Source: Mesorhizobium huakuii (GTDB lineage Bacteria; Pseudomonadota; Alphaproteobacteria; Rhizobiales; Rhizobiaceae). Taken from it: a stretch of 64,000 nt of DNA. A program made the position numbers and the translations under genes. Location: assembly GCF_030160235.1 (NCBI RefSeq), contig NZ_BSNY01000034.1, positions 186,001 to 250,000 of the forward strand, in the 5' to 3' direction. Positions 16,986-25,765 of the stretch are shown piece by piece (position 1 is the first letter of the stretch; the number at the start of each line of letters is the position of its first letter). A model generated the notes under the pieces. The model made no database searches. It was not told the DNA's origin and saw only the letters and a list, made by a program, of their open reading frames with translations.

Positions 16986-17816
16986 GTGGCCGCGCGCCGC
17001 AGAGCAACGACCGAGACATCGCGGCTGGCGCACCGCGCCGGCGGTACGGCTATTGCCAACCGCATGGTGCCGGAGGAGACGCCGGTGGCGTTTTCCTTTG
17101 CCGGCACCACCCATGCGGTGATGATGGCGAGCCCCGCCGATTTCGAGGATTTCGCGCTCGGCTTCTCGCTGACGGAAGGCATCATTGCCGACCCCCAAGA
17201 AATCGAGGCGATCGAGGTCGAGGATCATGGCGCCGGCGTCGATATCCAGATCCGGCTGAAGGACCGGGCCAATACACGCTTCGAGGCGCGGCGGCGCAGG
17301 CTTGCCGGGCCGGTTGGCTGCGGGCTGTGCGGCATTGAATCCATCGAGGAAGCGATGCGCTCCGTCGACGCCGTTGGTGCGTCAAAACTTACGCTTGATG
17401 CCGACGACATCGTCCGCTCCGTCAAGCTATTGTCGAAGGTGCAGCCGCTGCATCAGGAAACCGGAGCCGTGCATGCCGCCGGCTTCTATATTCCCGGCAA
17501 GGGCATCGTGATGGCGCGCGAGGATGTCGGCCGCCACAATGCGCTGGACAAGCTGGCCGGCGCGCTGGCCAAGGCCGGCATCGACGGCGCGTCGGGCGCC
17601 GTCGTGGTGACGTCGCGCGTGTCGGTGGAAATGGTGCAGAAGACGGCGGCGATCGGCTCCGCCTTCATCATCGCCGTCTCGGCGCCGACCGCGCTTGCCA
17701 TCCGCACGGCCGATGAGGCCGGCATGACACTGGTGGCGCTGGTGCGCGGCGAGGATTTCGATGTTTTCACCCACCCCGACCGGGTGGTTTTGGGAGTTGC
17801 CCAGCATGTCGCATGA
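16986..17816 (+). CDS. fdhD: FdhD/FdsC sulfurtransferase for formate dehydrogenase
   Basis: The 276-aa protein is of the FdhD family. It has the active-site pair in VGCGLCGIE and the conserved MVQKTAAIGSAFIIAVSAPT region. FdhD (FdsC in Fds operons) transfers sulfur from a cysteine desulfurase to the bis-MGD cofactor and is required for FdsA activity. GTG 16986 is chosen because GGCGGAG overlaps the end of fdsA just upstream and spacing is tight. Its 3' end overlaps fdsD by 11 bases. Confidence 0.93.
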   Translation: MAARRRATTETSRLAHRAGGTAIANRMVPEETPVAFSFAGTTHAVMMASPADFEDFALGFSLTEGIIADPQEIEAIEVEDHGAGVDIQIRLKDRANTRFEARRRRLAGPVGCGLCGIESIEEAMRSVDAVGASKLTLDADDIVRSVKLLSKVQPLHQETGAVHAAGFYIPGKGIVMAREDVGRHNALDKLAGALAKAGIDGASGAVVVTSRVSVEMVQKTAAIGSAFIIAVSAPTALAIRTADEAGMTLVALVRGEDFDVFTHPDRVVLGVAQHVA

Positions 17817-18114
17817 CGAAGATCACATCACCAGCACCCGCGAAAAGCTGGTGCGCATGGCCAACCAGATCGCGGCCTTCTTCCATTCCAAGTCGCGCGA
17901 GGAAGGTGTTGCCGGCGTCGCCGAGCACATCAACAAATTCTGGGAACCGAGGATGCGGCGGCAGTTCTTCGAACTGCTCGACGCAGGCGAAGGCTTCGAC
18001 GAACTCGTCGTGGCCGCATCGGCCAGGATCAAGCGGCCGATCACGCCAGCCGAGGCCGATCTGAAGCTCGGGCTCAAGCCCTTCCCGGCCGACGTCGCGG
18101 CGTCGCAAAAGTAG
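17806..18114 (+). CDS. fdsD: Formate dehydrogenase delta subunit
   Basis: The 102-aa protein is of the FdsD family, with the typical opening REKLVRMANQIAAFF and the helix AEHINKFWEPRMRRQFFELL. FdsD is a small subunit of soluble NAD-dependent formate dehydrogenases involved in assembly or stability. ATG 17806 lies inside the end of fdhD; an earlier in-frame ATG at 17761 would overlap more and adds a Pro/Trp-rich tail unlike the family. It is the last gene of the operon. Confidence 0.9.
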   Translation: MSHDEDHITSTREKLVRMANQIAAFFHSKSREEGVAGVAEHINKFWEPRMRRQFFELLDAGEGFDELVVAASARIKRPITPAEADLKLGLKPFPADVAASQK

Positions 18115-18229
18115 CCGCAACGGGCCGTCCACGCTTACATTCACTTTCGCTAAAGTTTGAGCTGCCGCTGTTGGCGCGGCTCTGCTATGGTTGACGATCA
18201 GAAATCGTCAGGCCGGGCGGAAGAAACTC

Positions 18230-19783
18230 GTGAGGCCGATCGAGACCCGATATGCCCTCAGTGGCGAGGCGCGGATCGCCTATCAGGTGGTCGGCCAGGG
18301 TTCGTTTGATCTTGTCTTTGTCCCGGGCTTCATTTCCAATCTCGACCTGCATTGGGAAGACGAGGGCTATACAAGGCTCTTGAGGCGGCTTTCGGCGTTC
18401 TCGCGGCTGATCCTGTTCGACAAGCGCGGCACCGGCCTTTCCGACCGTGTCGATGCGCACAACCTGCCCAGTCTTGAAACGCGCATGGACGATGTGCGCG
18501 CGGTGATGGACGCCGCCGGCAGTGGTCGTGCCGCGCTGCTTGGCGCTTCAGAAGGCGCGCCGATGGCAATGCTGTTCGCCGCCACCTATCCCGAGCGGAC
18601 GCGGGCGCTGGCGCTCTATGGCGGCTATGCGCATTTCCACAAATGGGTGATGCCGCCCGAACGCCTCAATGCCTTCATCGCCACGGCCGAGACGGCCTGG
18701 GGAACCGGAGCCACCTTGCCGAATTTCGCGCCGGGCCGGGTCGACGACGCGCATTTCACCCAGTGGTGGGCGCGTTTCGAGCGGCTGTCGGCGAGTCCGA
18801 CGGCAGCGGCGGCACTGGCGCGAATGAATGCGGAAATCGACGTGCGTGGTGTGCTGGCGGCGATCAGCGCGCCGACGCTGCTGATCCATCGCCGCAACGA
18901 TGCGCGGGTCGATCCCGACGCCAGCCGCTTCCTGGCCAAGAAAATCCCGAATGCGCGGCTGGTCGAGATTCCGGGGCGCGACCATCCGATCTGGACCGGC
19001 GATGTCGACCGGGTCGCCGACCTGATCGAGGAGTTCCTGACCGGCGAGCGCGCCGTCGCCGAAGCGGACCGCGTGCTGGCGGCACTTCTGGTGACGCGTA
19101 TCTACGATACGACGCGGATGGGCGACCGTATGTGGAGCGAACGCAGCGAGCGCTTCCAGGAAACCTGGCGGTTGCTGGTCGGGCGCCATGGCGGCCGAGC
19201 GCTGGGTACGCAGGGCGAGATGATGATTTCGCGTTTCGATGGACCGGCGCGCGCCATACGCTGTGCGGCGGCGCTGCGCGAGGCAGCGCAAGGGATCGGC
19301 GTGGCCAGCGCGCAGGGCGCGCATGTCGGGGAGATCGAGTTGCGCGGGCCGCCAGTGGGGCTGACGGCCCGCGTGACGATGCAGATCGCCGCGCACGCCA
19401 GCCGGGGCGATATCCTAGCGTCGCGGCTGGTCGCCGATCTGGCAACCGGCTCGGGCCTGCATTTCGAAGACGCCAGCCGGGTCACGCTGGACGATCTGGA
19501 CGAGCCGATGGCGCTGGTGCGGGCAATGTCGGAACAGCATCTGGAGCCTGACTGCCGCGCCAGGACCAAAGCGACCGAACCGGCCGTGCTGACTGCGAGG
19601 GAAAGCGAGGTGGTGAGCCTGATCGCCGACGGCAAGAGCAATGCCGCGATTGCAGCCGAACTCAGGCTGAGCGAACACACGGTCAAGCGCCACGTCGCCA
19701 ACATATTGCTCAAGCTCGACCTGCCGTCGCGAGCGGCGGCGGCGGTATTCTCGGTCCGGCACGCTGGCCCGGATGGGCCATGA
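18230..19783 (+). CDS. Alpha/beta-hydrolase, cyclase-like and LuxR-HTH fusion regulator
   Basis: The product is about 517 aa with three parts. Residues about 5-270 are an alpha/beta hydrolase with a complete triad: Ser107 in LGASEGAP, Asp224 in HRRND, His252 in PGRDHP. Residues about 280-440 resemble a degenerate class III nucleotidyl cyclase domain (FQETWRLLVGRHGG, RFDGPARAIRCAAALREA, LTARVTMQIAAHA) without clear metal-binding Asp residues. The C-terminus is a LuxR-type HTH (LTARESEVVSLIADGKSN, EHTVKRHVANILLKL). This suggests a one-component sensor whose hydrolase domain binds or cleaves a ligand. GTG 18230 after GCGGAAGAA gives the family-like start VRPIETRYALSG; TTG 18191 is possible. Three small co-oriented genes follow. 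Confidence 0.82.
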   Translation: MRPIETRYALSGEARIAYQVVGQGSFDLVFVPGFISNLDLHWEDEGYTRLLRRLSAFSRLILFDKRGTGLSDRVDAHNLPSLETRMDDVRAVMDAAGSGRAALLGASEGAPMAMLFAATYPERTRALALYGGYAHFHKWVMPPERLNAFIATAETAWGTGATLPNFAPGRVDDAHFTQWWARFERLSASPTAAAALARMNAEIDVRGVLAAISAPTLLIHRRNDARVDPDASRFLAKKIPNARLVEIPGRDHPIWTGDVDRVADLIEEFLTGERAVAEADRVLAALLVTRIYDTTRMGDRMWSERSERFQETWRLLVGRHGGRALGTQGEMMISRFDGPARAIRCAAALREAAQGIGVASAQGAHVGEIELRGPPVGLTARVTMQIAAHASRGDILASRLVADLATGSGLHFEDASRVTLDDLDEPMALVRAMSEQHLEPDCRARTKATEPAVLTARESEVVSLIADGKSNAAIAAELRLSEHTVKRHVANILLKLDLPSRAAAAVFSVRHAGPDGP

Positions 19784-19893
19784 GGGCCATGGCGCTTTCG
19801 GGCGAAGCGGGCGCGCCGATGCAAGCGCTATCAATTCCCTCATGCAGGCCAAGGTGGATATCGCCGGGAAGGGCACTGCGAACGGAGGATGAA

Positions 19894-20373
19894 ATGCTCA
19901 AGTCAAAACTGAACGTCAGATCATCTGTGATCGCGGCAGGCATTGGCGCGCTGTTCACGATCACTCCCGCAAAGGCCGAGGATGCGTCGGCGACAGCCGC
20001 CTACAAGGACATCCAGGCGACGCTCGGCTCGGTGCCGGACATGTTTAGGACACTGCCCGACGTGGCGGTCGCCGGCGCCTGGGCGGAAATCAAAGGCGTA
20101 CAGCTCAACCCCAAGACCGCGCTCGACGGCAAGACCAAGGAACTGATGGGCCTTGCGGTGGCTGCGCAGATACCTTGCCAGTACTGCATCTATTTCCACA
20201 CCGAGGCGGCCAAGCTCAATGGCGCGAGCGACGAGGAAATCAAGGAAACGATCGCGATGGCGGCGATCGTGCGCCACTGGTCGACGATGCTCAATGGCAG
20301 CCAGGTCGATCTCGCCACTTTCAAGAAGCAGACCGACGACGTCTTCGCGGCCGTCAAGGCGAAGTCGCAGTGA
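19894..20373 (+). CDS. Exported carboxymuconolactone decarboxylase/AhpD-like protein
   Basis: The 159-aa protein has an N-terminal Sec signal peptide (hydrophobic core SVIAAGIGALFTI, likely cleavage after AKA at residue 28). It is followed by a CMD/AhpD-like domain with Cys95, Cys98 and His102 in PCQYCIYFH. AhpD-type CxxC-H proteins are peroxidase partners or thiol-based antioxidants. A periplasmic location is unusual, since most are cytoplasmic. ATG 19894 is preceded by ACGGAGGATGAA; the next gene has an almost identical GGAGGATGAA leader. It follows the hydrolase-LuxR gene by 110 bases on the same strand. Confidence 0.8.
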   Translation: MLKSKLNVRSSVIAAGIGALFTITPAKAEDASATAAYKDIQATLGSVPDMFRTLPDVAVAGAWAEIKGVQLNPKTALDGKTKELMGLAVAAQIPCQYCIYFHTEAAKLNGASDEEIKETIAMAAIVRHWSTMLNGSQVDLATFKKQTDDVFAAVKAKSQ

Positions 20374-20457
20374 AAATCCCTGCCTGGCGGTGAGCGTCGG
20401 GCAGCGCCTGCTGAATATCAACCGCCCGATCGTGAAGACGGGCACATGGAGGATGAA

Positions 20458-20820
20458 ATGCTGACCAAGACACAAGCCGTGGATGGCGCGGCAATCAAGA
20501 AGGCGATCGAATCCCGGGACGGCAAGATGCTGTCGAGCTTCTATGCCGATGACGCGCTGGTGCGGGTGATCGACCGCAACAACCCGCCGAGCAAGCCGCG
20601 CGAAGTCCGCGGGCGCGCGGCGATCGCCACCTTCTGGGACGACATCTGCAGCCGGGCGATGACCCACAAGGTCGACACCACGATCGCCGATGGCGACAGC
20701 CTGGCCTTCACGCAGGCCTGCGCCTATCCGGACGGCACGAAAGTGTTCGCCGCCGCGATGCTGGAGCTGAAGAACGGGCGGATCGCGCGGCAGACCGTCG
20801 TGCAGGCCTGGGACGAGTGA
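20458..20820 (+). CDS. SnoaL-like/NTF2-fold protein
   Basis: The 120-aa protein is of the SnoaL/NTF2-like fold: AIKKAIESRDGKMLSSFYADDALV, then VRGRAAIATFWDDI, then a C-terminal strand ending GRIARQTVVQAWDE. Such proteins are small-molecule isomerases or hydrolases, or binding modules. No catalytic assignment is possible. ATG 20458 follows GGAGGATGAA. It lies 84 bases after the AhpD-like gene and 7 bases before the next gene, so these three are probably co-transcribed. Confidence 0.75.
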   Translation: MLTKTQAVDGAAIKKAIESRDGKMLSSFYADDALVRVIDRNNPPSKPREVRGRAAIATFWDDICSRAMTHKVDTTIADGDSLAFTQACAYPDGTKVFAAAMLELKNGRIARQTVVQAWDE

Positions 20821-20827
20821 GGCAGCC

Positions 20828-21142
20828 ATGTTCAGCGCCAGATGGCAGATCGACGCCAAGTTTGGGCATAAACAGGCCGTGCTCGACCTGTTGAAGAAAT
20901 GGGAACGCGAGATCGGCTCGCAGGTCGGCCTCGCCGAGTTGAAGTTCCAGATCATGACCGGATCGATCGGCGCACGCGAGGCGACGATCGAAACGCATCA
21001 CCAGGTCGAAAGCCTGGCCCAGTTGGAGGCGATGTTCGCCAAGATCGGCAAGATCGACGCACACGCCAGATGGGGCAAGGAGATGGAGCCCTATGTCGTG
21101 TCGGGCAGCAGCCTGTGGAACATCTATCGCATCGTCGAATAG
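20828..21142 (+). CDS. Small unknown protein, possibly dimeric alpha/beta-barrel fold
   Basis: The 104-aa cytoplasmic protein opens MFSARWQIDAKFGHKQAVLDLLKKW and ends SGSSLWNIYRIVE. The alternation of strands with two helices and the terminal aromatic strand is reminiscent of NIPSNAP/ABM-type dimeric barrels, but this is only a fold guess. It starts 7 bases after the SnoaL-like gene and is the last of the cluster; a repeat element follows at once. Function unknown. Confidence 0.65.
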   Translation: MFSARWQIDAKFGHKQAVLDLLKKWEREIGSQVGLAELKFQIMTGSIGAREATIETHHQVESLAQLEAMFAKIGKIDAHARWGKEMEPYVVSGSSLWNIYRIVE

Positions 21143-21146
21143 CGGT

Positions 21147-21269
21147 CTTCTCCCCGTTCATGGGGAGAAGACGCCGGCAGGCAGATGAGGGGCGGAGCCA
21201 GCCTTCGCAAGGTTTGCGCCGCCCCTCATCCGGCCCTTCGGGCCACCTTCTCCCGTGAACGGGAGAAGG
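21147..21269. repeat. Rhizobial intergenic mosaic (RIME-like) element
   Basis: The 123-bp element is bounded by two hairpins: CTTCTCCCC with GGGGAGAAG at the left end (21147-21170), and CCTTCTCCC with GGGAGAAGG at the right end (21246-21269). Between them is a larger imperfect hairpin around GATGAGGGGCGG and CCGCCCCTCATC. It fills the space between convergent genes and may also act as a terminator. Related fragments occur at 45852-45877 and 49570-49620. Confidence 0.8.
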
Positions 21270-21275
21270 AATGCG

Positions 21276-22703
21276 CTACGCGTGTGCCACCATCACATGC
21301 CGCACGGCGGTATAATCTTCCAGTGCATAGAGCGACATGTCCTTGCCGTAGCCGGACTGTTTCAGACCGCCATGCGGCATCTCGTTGGTCAGCATGAAAT
21401 GGGTGTTGATCCATGTGCAGCCATATTGCAGGCGCGCCGCCGTCGCCATGGCGCGCGAGACGTCCTTGGTCCACACGGATGACGCCAGGCCATAGTCGCT
21501 GTCATTGGCCCAGTTCACCGCCTCGTCGACTTCGGTGAAACGGGTGATCGAGACGACCGGGCCGAACACTTCGCGGCGCACGATCTCGTCCTCCTGCAGC
21601 GCGCCGGCGACGACGGTCGGCTGATAGTAGAAGCCGGTGCCCTCCCCCGGCTTGCCGCCGGTGGTGATCTCGATATGATTCAATTCCGAGGCGCGTTCGA
21701 CGAAGCTCGAAACACGGTCGCGCTGGCGGCGCGAGATCAGCGGACCGATCTCGTTTTCGGTGTCGTCCGGCTGGTTGTACTTGATGGTCGAGACCGCCGA
21801 GGACAGATCGGCGACGAGCTTGTCGTAGATCTTCTTGCCGGCATAGATGCGGCAGGCGGCGGTGCAATCCTGGCCGGCATTGTAGTAGCCGAAGGCGCGC
21901 AGGCCGTTGACCACCGCGCCAAGGTCGGCGTCGTCGAAGACGATGACCGGCGCCTTGCCGCCGAGTTCGAGATGCGTGCGCTTGACCGATTTGGCGGCCG
22001 CCTGCAGCACCTTCTTGCCGGTGGCGACGTCGCCGGTGATCGAGATCATGTTGATCTTGGCATGGTTGATCAGCGCGTTGCCGACGCTGTCACCGCGGCC
22101 GAGCACGACATTGACCACGCCTTGGGGCAGGATGTCTGCCAGGATCCTGGCCAGTTTCAGCGCCGTCAGCGGCGTCTGCTCCGAGGGTTTAAAGACGACG
22201 GTGTTGCCGCCCCCGATAGCCGGCGCCAGCTTCCAGGCCATCATCATCAGCGGGTAGTTCCAGGGCGCGATCGAGGCGACGATGCCGATCGGGTCGCGTC
22301 GCACCATCGAGGTGTGGCCGGGCAGATATTCGCCAGCGACAACGCCCGGCATCGAACGGACCGCGCCAGCGAAGAAGCGGTAGCAGTCGACGATCGCCGG
22401 AATCTCGTCATTGAGCACAGCATTGATCGGCTTGCCGCAGTTCAGCGCCTCGAGCGCGGCGAACTCCTTGGCCTCGGCCTCGATGCGGTCGGCAATCTTG
22501 AGGAGATAGCCAGACCGCTGCGCCGGCGTCGTGCGCGACCACGAGACGAACGCCTTCTCGGCGGCCGCCACCGCCGCCTCGATCTGCGCCTGGCTGGCCT
22601 CGGGCAGGTTGAGAATGGTCGCCCCGGTCTTCGGATTGAGGATCGGCTCCTCGGTCTCTGCGCCGTTCTCGAATTTCGAGCCGATCAGCATCTGGGTGTC
22701 CAT
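21276..22703 (-). CDS. patD: Gamma-aminobutyraldehyde dehydrogenase
   Basis: The 475-aa NAD-dependent aldehyde dehydrogenase has catalytic Cys280 in [15 protein letters not shown] and Glu246 in [10 protein letters not shown]. The QDCTAACRI surroundings are characteristic of the PatD/YdcW branch, which oxidises 4-aminobutanal from putrescine to GABA. It is the last gene of a five-gene minus-strand cluster with a PotFGHI/YdcSTUV-type ABC transporter, the same association as E. coli ydcSTUVW. No putrescine aminotransferase is in the window, so the aldehyde source is encoded elsewhere. Confidence 0.88.
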   Translation of the reverse strand: MDTQMLIGSKFENGAETEEPILNPKTGATILNLPEASQAQIEAAVAAAEKAFVSWSRTTPAQRSGYLLKIADRIEAEAKEFAALEALNCGKPINAVLNDEIPAIVDCYRFFAGAVRSMPGVVAGEYLPGHTSMVRRDPIGIVASIAPWNYPLMMMAWKLAPAIGGGNTVVFKPSEQTPLTALKLARILADILPQGVVNVVLGRGDSVGNALINHAKINMISITGDVATGKKVLQAAAKSVKRTHLELGGKAPVIVFDDADLGAVVNGLRAFGYYNAGQDCTAACRIYAGKKIYDKLVADLSSAVSTIKYNQPDDTENEIGPLISRRQRDRVSSFVERASELNHIEITTGGKPGEGTGFYYQPTVVAGALQEDEIVRREVFGPVVSITRFTEVDEAVNWANDSDYGLASSVWTKDVSRAMATAARLQYGCTWINTHFMLTNEMPHGGLKQSGYGKDMSLYALEDYTAVRHVMVAHA

Positions 22704-22729
22704 GGACGTCTCTCCCTTACGAACTGCCG

Positions 22730-23545
22730 TTATTTGCCCGAACCGGCGATCTGGTCGCCGTCGCGGGTGAGGTAATAGGCAAACAGGATGGGCAGCAGCG
22801 TCACCAGCACCACGACCATGGCCACGACATTGGTGACCGGGCGCTGGCGCGGGCGGATCAGTTCCTCCAGCATCCAGATCGGCACGGTCTGCTGCTGGCC
22901 GGCGGTGAAGGTGGTGACGATGACTTCGTCGAAAGACAAAGCGAAGGCCAGCATGCCGCCGGCAAGCAGCGCGGTGGCGATGTTGGGCAGCACGACGTGG
23001 CGGAAGGTCTGAAAACCGTCGGCGCCGAGATCCATCGAGGCCTCGATCATCGAACCGGATGTGCGGCGGAAACGGGCGACCGCATTGTTATAGACGACGA
23101 CCACGCAGAAAGTGGCGTGGCCGAGCACGATCGTCCAGAACGAAAAGGGGATGTCAGCGAGCGAAAAGGCCGAGCGGAGCGCGATGCCGGTGATGATGCC
23201 GGGCAGCGCGATCGGCAGGATGACCAGCAGCGAGATCGTCTCGCGGCCGAAGAATTTCGTCCGCGAGACGGCGGCCGCACACAGCGTGCCGAGCACCAGC
23301 GCGATCGCAGTCGAGATGGCTGCGACGCGCACCGACAGCGACAGCGCCTCCCAGACGTCGGGCCGGTTCCATGTGACGGCGAACCATTGCGTGGTCAGCC
23401 CCGGCGGCGGCCAGACGAAACTCTTCTCCTCGGTGGTGAAGGCATAGACGAAGATCAGCAGGATCGGCAGATGCAGAAAGAGCAGGCCGCTGGCGGCGGC
23501 GATCTTCAGGCCGAGCGGAGCCGATTGACCACGGTCAGAGCGCAT
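22730..23545 (-). CDS. Polyamine ABC transporter permease (YdcV/PotC type)
   Basis: The 271-aa inner-membrane permease has about six membrane segments and the EAA-type loop [29 protein letters not shown], which docks the ATPase. It is of the spermidine/putrescine PotC/YdcV branch, as judged by sequence and by its place beside PotB-, PotA- and PotD-like genes. Its start overlaps the end of the preceding permease gene by 11 bases, and patD follows 26 bases downstream. Confidence 0.88.
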   Translation of the reverse strand: MRSDRGQSAPLGLKIAAASGLLFLHLPILLIFVYAFTTEEKSFVWPPPGLTTQWFAVTWNRPDVWEALSLSVRVAAISTAIALVLGTLCAAAVSRTKFFGRETISLLVILPIALPGIITGIALRSAFSLADIPFSFWTIVLGHATFCVVVVYNNAVARFRRTSGSMIEASMDLGADGFQTFRHVVLPNIATALLAGGMLAFALSFDEVIVTTFTAGQQQTVPIWMLEELIRPRQRPVTNVVAMVVVLVTLLPILFAYYLTRDGDQIAGSGK

Positions 23546-24503
23546 CGAAGGCCCCCATGCGCTTGGCGCCCCAGAGGTAGAATCCCATGATGACGATGGG
23601 CACCACGGTGAAGGCGGCGGCGAGCGGGATGTTGCCGGCGGTGCCCTGCTGCGAATAGACGGCTTGGCCGATGAACAGGCGCGAGGTGCCGATGATCTGC
23701 GGGATGATGTAATCGCCCAATGTCAGCGAGAAGGTGAAGATCGAGCCGGCGACGATGCCGGGCAGCGCCAGCGGGAACAGCACGTTGCGAAAGGTTTGGC
23801 CGGGCGAAGCGCCGAGATCGGAAGAGGCCTCGACCAGATTGCCGGGCACCCGCTCGAGCGCCGCCTGAACGGGGAGGATCATGAAGGGCAGCCAGACATA
23901 GACGAAGACGATGAAGGTGCCGGTGAACGACACCGACAGCGAGTTGCCGCCGACGACCGGCAGCGACAGCCAGCCATCGAGCAGCCACAGCAAATGCAGC
24001 TTGGCGAAGAGCCAGGTGAGGATGCCTTCCTTGGCCAGGATCAGCTTCCAGGCATAGATCTTGACCAGGTAGCTCGACCACAGCGGCAGCATGACGCCGA
24101 GATAGAACAGCGCCTTCCAGCGGCCACGGGCATAGCGCGCGGCATAGTAGGCGATCGGAAAGGCGACGACAGCCGAGGCCAGCGTGACCAGTGCCGCCAT
24201 GGTGACCGTGCGCAGGATGATGTCGAGATTGGCGGCCTGGAGCAGATCGCCATAGGTCTTCAGCGTGAACTGGCGGTTGATGAGGCCGGAATACTCGTCG
24301 ATGGAGAAAAAGCTCTGCGCCAGCAGTGCGAAGAGCGAGCCGATATAGACGATGCCGAGCCACAGCACCGGCGGCAAAAGCATGAGCAGCAGAAGCAATT
24401 GCGGCCGGCGCCAGAACAGGTCCGACAGCGCGCCGCGCATGCCGCCGCTGCCGGGCAGGATGGCGGGGGCCGTGGCGCGCGGCATGGTGACGTCGACGCT
24501 CAT
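23535..24503 (-). CDS. Polyamine ABC transporter permease (YdcU/PotB type)
   Basis: The 322-aa permease has a longer N-terminal region, a first membrane segment [19 protein letters not shown], and the EAA loop [25 protein letters not shown]. It pairs with the next gene product to form the membrane pore of a polyamine importer. ATG 24503 overlaps the stop of the ATPase gene (ATGA at 24500-24503). Open sequence upstream of it is in the ATPase gene and not coding in this frame. Confidence 0.88.
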   Translation of the reverse strand: MSVDVTMPRATAPAILPGSGGMRGALSDLFWRRPQLLLLLMLLPPVLWLGIVYIGSLFALLAQSFFSIDEYSGLINRQFTLKTYGDLLQAANLDIILRTVTMAALVTLASAVVAFPIAYYAARYARGRWKALFYLGVMLPLWSSYLVKIYAWKLILAKEGILTWLFAKLHLLWLLDGWLSLPVVGGNSLSVSFTGTFIVFVYVWLPFMILPVQAALERVPGNLVEASSDLGASPGQTFRNVLFPLALPGIVAGSIFTFSLTLGDYIIPQIIGTSRLFIGQAVYSQQGTAGNIPLAAAFTVVPIVIMGFYLWGAKRMGAFDAL

Positions 24504-25498
24504 GCCGGCTCGTCCATCAGGTGCAGGTGCTCGCGATTGAAGGTGAGCATCACCGCCTCGCCTTCGGCAGGCAGCGCCGTGCCGGCCGGCACAACGGCAT
24601 GCAGCTTCAAGCCATCGGCATCGAGCGCCAGCCTGGTGGTGGCGCCGAGATAATTGGTCGAGACGAGGCGGGCAGCGACGCCCTCGCCGCTCGCGGCGCG
24701 GCTGACGCGAATGGATTCGGGGCGCAGACTCCCCCAACGGTGCTGGCCGGAATAACGCTGGACGAAATCCGGCGGCAGCACGTTGGAGGAGCCGACGAAA
24801 TCGGCGACGAAGCGGGTTCTCGGCCGTTGGTAAATATCCTCCGGCGTGCCGATCTGCATGATTCTGCCGTCGTTGAAGACGGCGACGCGGTCAGCCATCG
24901 ACAGCGCCTCCCCCTGGTCGTGGGTGACGAAGACGAAGGTGATGCCGAGCGCCTTCTGCAGCGATTTCAGCTCCTCCTGCATGTTCTCGCGCAGCTTCAG
25001 GTCGAGCGCGCCGAGCGGTTCGTCGAGCAGCAGCACCTTGGGCTGGTTGACCAAAGCGCGGGCGAGCGCAACGCGCTGGCGCTGGCCGCCGGAAAGCTGG
25101 CCGGGGCGGCGGGCGCCGTAGCCTGGCAGCCGCACCAGCGACAGGGCTTCCTCGGCCGCCTTGTGCCGTTCGGCCTTGCCGACGCCCTTGACCATCAGCC
25201 CGTATGCGACGTTATCCAGCACATTGAGATGCGGAAACAGCGCGTAGTCCTGGAAGACGGTGTTGACGTTGCGGCGATAGGGCGGCACGCCCTCGGCGCG
25301 CTCGCCGAAGATCGAGATCGAACCCGAAGTCGGCTGCTCGAAACCGGCGATGAGACGCAGGCATGTCGTCTTGCCGGAACCGGAGGGACCGAGCATGGCG
25401 AAGAACTCACCCTGCGCAATGTCGAGGTCGACTGCGTCGACGGCGCGCACGCTGCCGAAATGGCGCGAGACTTTCTGGAAGGAGACGGCTGATGTCAT
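24500..25498 (-). CDS. Polyamine ABC transporter ATP-binding protein (YdcT/PotA type)
   Basis: The 332-aa ATPase has Walker A GPSGSGKTT, the signature LSGGQRQR, Walker B VLLLDEPLGALD, and a C-terminal TOBE-like regulatory domain (about residues 250-332). This organisation is typical of PotA/YdcT importer ATPases. ATG 25498 is preferred. The frame is open to 25747, but that extension is composed of the intergenic repeat at 25582-25756. The repeat separates it from the binding-protein gene, so the operon contains a 267-bp internal gap. Confidence 0.9.
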   Translation of the reverse strand: MTSAVSFQKVSRHFGSVRAVDAVDLDIAQGEFFAMLGPSGSGKTTCLRLIAGFEQPTSGSISIFGERAEGVPPYRRNVNTVFQDYALFPHLNVLDNVAYGLMVKGVGKAERHKAAEEALSLVRLPGYGARRPGQLSGGQRQRVALARALVNQPKVLLLDEPLGALDLKLRENMQEELKSLQKALGITFVFVTHDQGEALSMADRVAVFNDGRIMQIGTPEDIYQRPRTRFVADFVGSSNVLPPDFVQRYSGQHRWGSLRPESIRVSRAASGEGVAARLVSTNYLGATTRLALDADGLKLHAVVPAGTALPAEGEAVMLTFNREHLHLMDEPA

Positions 25499-25581
25499 GG
25501 GACTGTCAGTCTGTTGCCGGTTGATCTTTTGACGTCGCCTGCACCGCACTGAGGCGGGCCGCGAAGTCGCGCGGCGCCCTA

Positions 25582-25756
25582 CCTCCCCTTGTGGGGGTGA
25601 GAAGTGGTTCGCAAAGCGGACGAAAAGCCAATTGCTTGGCTTTTCGAGCTTCGAACGCCCTGAGCCTCGCGAAGGGCCGGGGTTGGGTTCCGGCATGAAC
25701 GTCCGCGCTGTCCCCGCCCCGACGCTGCGCGTCGACCCTCCCCACAAGGGGGAGGG
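25582..25756. repeat. Composite intergenic repeat with terminal inverted repeats
   Basis: The block is bounded by near-perfect inverted ends (CCTCCCCTTGTGGGG at the left, CCCCACAAGGGGGAGG at the right). Its interior (25597-25657) is a copy of an element with the hairpin AAAAGCCAA/TTGGCTTTT that recurs at 49381 and 63413. It fills the gap between the binding-protein gene and the ATPase gene of the polyamine operon and could cause differential expression. Confidence 0.75.
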
Positions 25757-25765
25757 TAAGCGAAA

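Noticed and set aside
15163-17019. Minus-strand open frame of about 618 codons
   Set aside because: It is antisense to fdsA; composition is Arg/Ala/Asp-rich with no domain.
25499-25747. N-terminal extension of the polyamine ATPase and similar peptides at 49381 and 63413 (reading EARKAKQLAFRP)
   Set aside because: The peptide is the translation of a dispersed DNA repeat in three unrelated places, so it is not a conserved protein motif.
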